From NCBI GenBank assembly GCA_900758165.1, contig CAAEQN010000006.1, positions 1 to 34,147 of the forward strand: a DNA stretch of 34,147 bases, written 5' to 3'. This stretch comes from Clostridia bacterium (GTDB taxonomy: Bacteria > Bacillota > Clostridia > TANB77 > CAG-508). The translations under genes and the position numbers were made by a program. Numbering within the stretch: the stretch's first letter is position 1; each line of letters begins with the position of its first letter. Shown piece by piece: positions 32,912-34,147 of the stretch. Under the pieces are notes generated by a model that ran no database searches, had not been told where the DNA came from, and saw nothing but the letters and a program-made list of their open reading frames with translations.

Positions 32912-33235
32912 TTATAATTTTGATTTGTAAAATTCACCAAATGAAGCCATTATATCTAACATTTTACTTAATTCTAATCCTAAATCAGTCATTCCATATT
33001 CAACTTTTGGTGGATTCGTATGATAATCCTTTCTAAAAATAATACCATCACTTTCTAATTGCCTTAAACTATCTGTTAATACTTTTTGTGATATTCCATT
33101 CAATGACTTTTGCAACTCATTAAATCTCCATGTTCTTTTTGTTAAATTTCTTATTATCAATAATTTCCACTTATTCCCTACTAAAGATATTGTAGTTGCA
33201 ACAGGACATTCTGGTAATTCATTTATATTTCTCAT
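32912..33235 (-). CDS. HxlR-family transcriptional regulator
   Basis: A 107-residue winged-helix protein. ELPECPVATTISLVGNKWKL with an N-terminal Cys, FNELQKSLNGISQKVLTDSL and the GLELSKMLDIMASF end are typical of HxlR regulators, which often sense aldehydes or redox stress. AAGGAG precedes the ATG. It is divergent from the cupin gene across a 28-bp dyad and lies upstream of the radical SAM pair by 22 bp, so it may be cotranscribed with them. Confidence 0.92.
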   Translation of the reverse strand: MRNINELPECPVATTISLVGNKWKLLIIRNLTKRTWRFNELQKSLNGISQKVLTDSLRQLESDGIIFRKDYHTNPPKVEYGMTDLGLELSKMLDIMASFGEFYKSKL

Positions 33236-33262
33236 TTTGATACTCCTTACTAATTTATTGAT

Positions 33263-33290
33263 ATTGTATCACATATTATTAATTTGACAA
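33263..33290 (-). promoter_or_regulatory. hxlR promoter
   Basis: On the minus strand, TTGTCA (33290-33285), 16-nt spacer, TACAAT (33268-33263). The -35 overlaps the left arm of the dyad at 33288-33315. Confidence 0.65.
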
Positions 33291-33315
33291 GTAGTTACTT
33301 TAAAGTGCGTACTTG
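33288..33315. promoter_or_regulatory. 28-bp two-fold operator between hxlR and cupin
   Basis: CAAGTA-gtt-ACTTT and AAAGT-gcg-TACTTG form nested symmetric arms centred on 33301/33302. A further GTACTTTG copy follows at about 33328. It touches the -35 boxes of both divergent promoters, so HxlR binding would control both. Confidence 0.65.
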
Positions 33316-33341
33316 TTTTATTGTATGTACTTTGATATAAA
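33313..33341 (+). promoter_or_regulatory. Cupin gene promoter
   Basis: TTGTTT (33313-33318), 17-nt spacer, TATAAA (33336-33341). The -35 overlaps the right arm of the dyad. Confidence 0.55.
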
Positions 33342-33374
33342 TTCGTTATACTAATATTTAAGGAGGAATTTAAA

Positions 33375-33728
33375 ATGTCAAATTTTATGAAAGTAAGTTC
33401 AGAAAGTGCACCTAGAGTTGAATTACACGAAAAATTAGGTTTAACAGGTGCTGAAATTAGCATCAACACTATTAGAGCAGGAGAAAGTGTACCTTTTATT
33501 CATTCTCATAAACAAAATGAAGAAATTTATTATGTTATAAGTGGTTATGGCAAAGCTATTATTGACAACGAAGAAGTTAATTTAGTTACTGGTGATTGGG
33601 TAAGAATATCTCCAGTAGCAGAAAGACAATTTTTTGCTAACAAAAACAATGCAATTTCTTACATTTGTATTCAAGTAAAAGAAAATTCTCTTGAAGGATT
33701 TACTGCAAATGATGCCATTATAAAATAA
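33375..33728 (+). CDS. Cupin-domain protein
   Basis: A 117-residue single-cupin protein. The metal motif 1 reads FIHSHKQNEEIYYVISG (two His, Glu); motif 2 (about 70-90) has GDWVRISPVAERQFFAN, where the usual His is replaced. It is cytosolic, starting MSNFMKVSSES behind AAGGAGG. Small cupins paired with HxlR regulators are often stress or quinone-response proteins; the reaction here is unknown. Confidence 0.87.
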   Translation: MSNFMKVSSESAPRVELHEKLGLTGAEISINTIRAGESVPFIHSHKQNEEIYYVISGYGKAIIDNEEVNLVTGDWVRISPVAERQFFANKNNAISYICIQVKENSLEGFTANDAIIK

Positions 33729-33733
33729 ATATA

Positions 33734-33771
33734 AAAAATCTCTGAAAGTGTAATCTTTCGGAGATTTTTAT
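33734..33771. terminator. Terminator after the cupin gene
   Basis: 15-bp arms (33734-33748 and 33755-33769, one G-T wobble, 6-nt loop) with terminal A/T tracts, shared with the convergent partial gene. Confidence 0.9.
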
Positions 33772-33788
33772 TACTATAAAATTGTAAT

Positions 33789-34147
33789 TTATCTAACAAG
33801 TTTCTCTATCGAATTGTATTCATCTCCACTTATTTGATATATACCATTATATGGTTGTTCAATATAATAACTATTGTTTTTCTTATATACGAATATTGTA
33901 GATACTCCAGCTTCTATAAAGTGAAAATCAACTTTTATTTCATCATCAATATTTACAGGTGCATCTTGTATGCTTTCGTTTTTAGTAACTCTTTTTGTAC
34001 CATTTAAAACATATAGTATATCTTTCATTTCTTCTCTGCCATTAATACTAATATCTTTTTCATTTTGATTTAATGAAATACTTTCTAATTTTTCAAGTTG
34101 AGGTAAATTGAGTGTATAAGTCCTTCTATCTCTAAAATGATAAAAAA
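33789..34147 (-). CDS. DUF5301-like protein (partial, 5' end outside window)
   Basis: The frame stays open past the ATG at 34028 to the window edge, so at least 119 residues belong to it. Visible sequence includes RTYTLNLPQLEKLESISLNQ, GREEMKDILYVLNGTKRVTK, SIQDAPVNIDDEIKVDFHF and YYIEQPYNGIYQI, which I associate with DUF5301 lipoprotein-like proteins of Clostridia. The N-terminal signal or membrane anchor, if any, is not in the window. Function unknown. Confidence 0.7.
   Translation of the reverse strand, partial: FYHFRDRRTYTLNLPQLEKLESISLNQNEKDISINGREEMKDILYVLNGTKRVTKNESIQDAPVNIDDEIKVDFHFIEAGVSTIFVYKKNNSYYIEQPYNGIYQISGDEYNSIEKLVR

Noticed and set aside
1..34147. CRISPR arrays, rRNA and tRNA genes
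   Set aside because: I found no regularly spaced repeat array and no recognisable tRNA or rRNA sequence on either strand by eye.

Overview
The window is very AT-rich DNA with strong AGGAGG-type ribosome sites, intrinsic terminators, ATG/TTG/GTG starts and TGA used as a stop. The Spo0A-like regulator, clostridial-style prepilin leader, SdpR/SdpI pair and large serine recombinases all point to Clostridia, probably an uncultured gut-type lineage. This is inferred from protein families; no rRNA, tRNA or CRISPR array is visible.

Left flank (1-4030): a partial pilin-like gene, an MFS transporter broken by a frameshift, an intact membrane-anchored polysaccharide deacetylase, and two ABC-2 permease genes, one frameshifted and one cut off by an insertion. 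Mobile segment (about 4025-9400): two tandem, closely related large serine recombinases and a run of small genes headed by a sigma-like protein. The first recombinase reads out of frame into permease DNA, which marks one junction. The other junction is not in the window.

Regulatory region (9400-14800): a Spo0A-like regulator, a radical SAM protein fused to a receiver domain that lacks its phospho-Asp, a LysR regulator with a CYTH protein, two Xre repressors, and a membrane-anchored pseudo-receiver protein. A pair of 21-bp tandem repeats and a 20-bp-spaced pair of GNCGA sites lie in the intergenic regions.

Central cluster (14801-29773): 17 tightly packed minus-strand genes encoding cytosolic enzymes: CYTH, Nudix, two aminoglycoside-phosphotransferase-like kinases, two HprK-like P-loop proteins, two PHP phosphoesterases (one fused to a dehydrogenase domain), a sugar isomerase-like TIM barrel, an S-adenosylhomocysteine-hydrolase-like protein without key catalytic residues, a Gfo/Idh oxidoreductase, a P-loop kinase, UDP-glucuronate 4-epimerase, UDP-glucose dehydrogenase and a histidine phosphatase. 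There are no glycosyltransferases, polymerases or exporters. I cannot match it to a known pathway; it is the best candidate here for an undescribed metabolic or signalling system. An internal terminator divides it into a 5-gene and a 12-gene block.

Right flank (29953-34147): an Xre regulator, an sdpRI-like repressor/immunity pair behind a consensus promoter with repeated operator motifs, two adjacent radical SAM proteins (SplB-like and DUF5131), a divergent HxlR/cupin pair around a 28-bp dyad, and a partial DUF5301-like gene.
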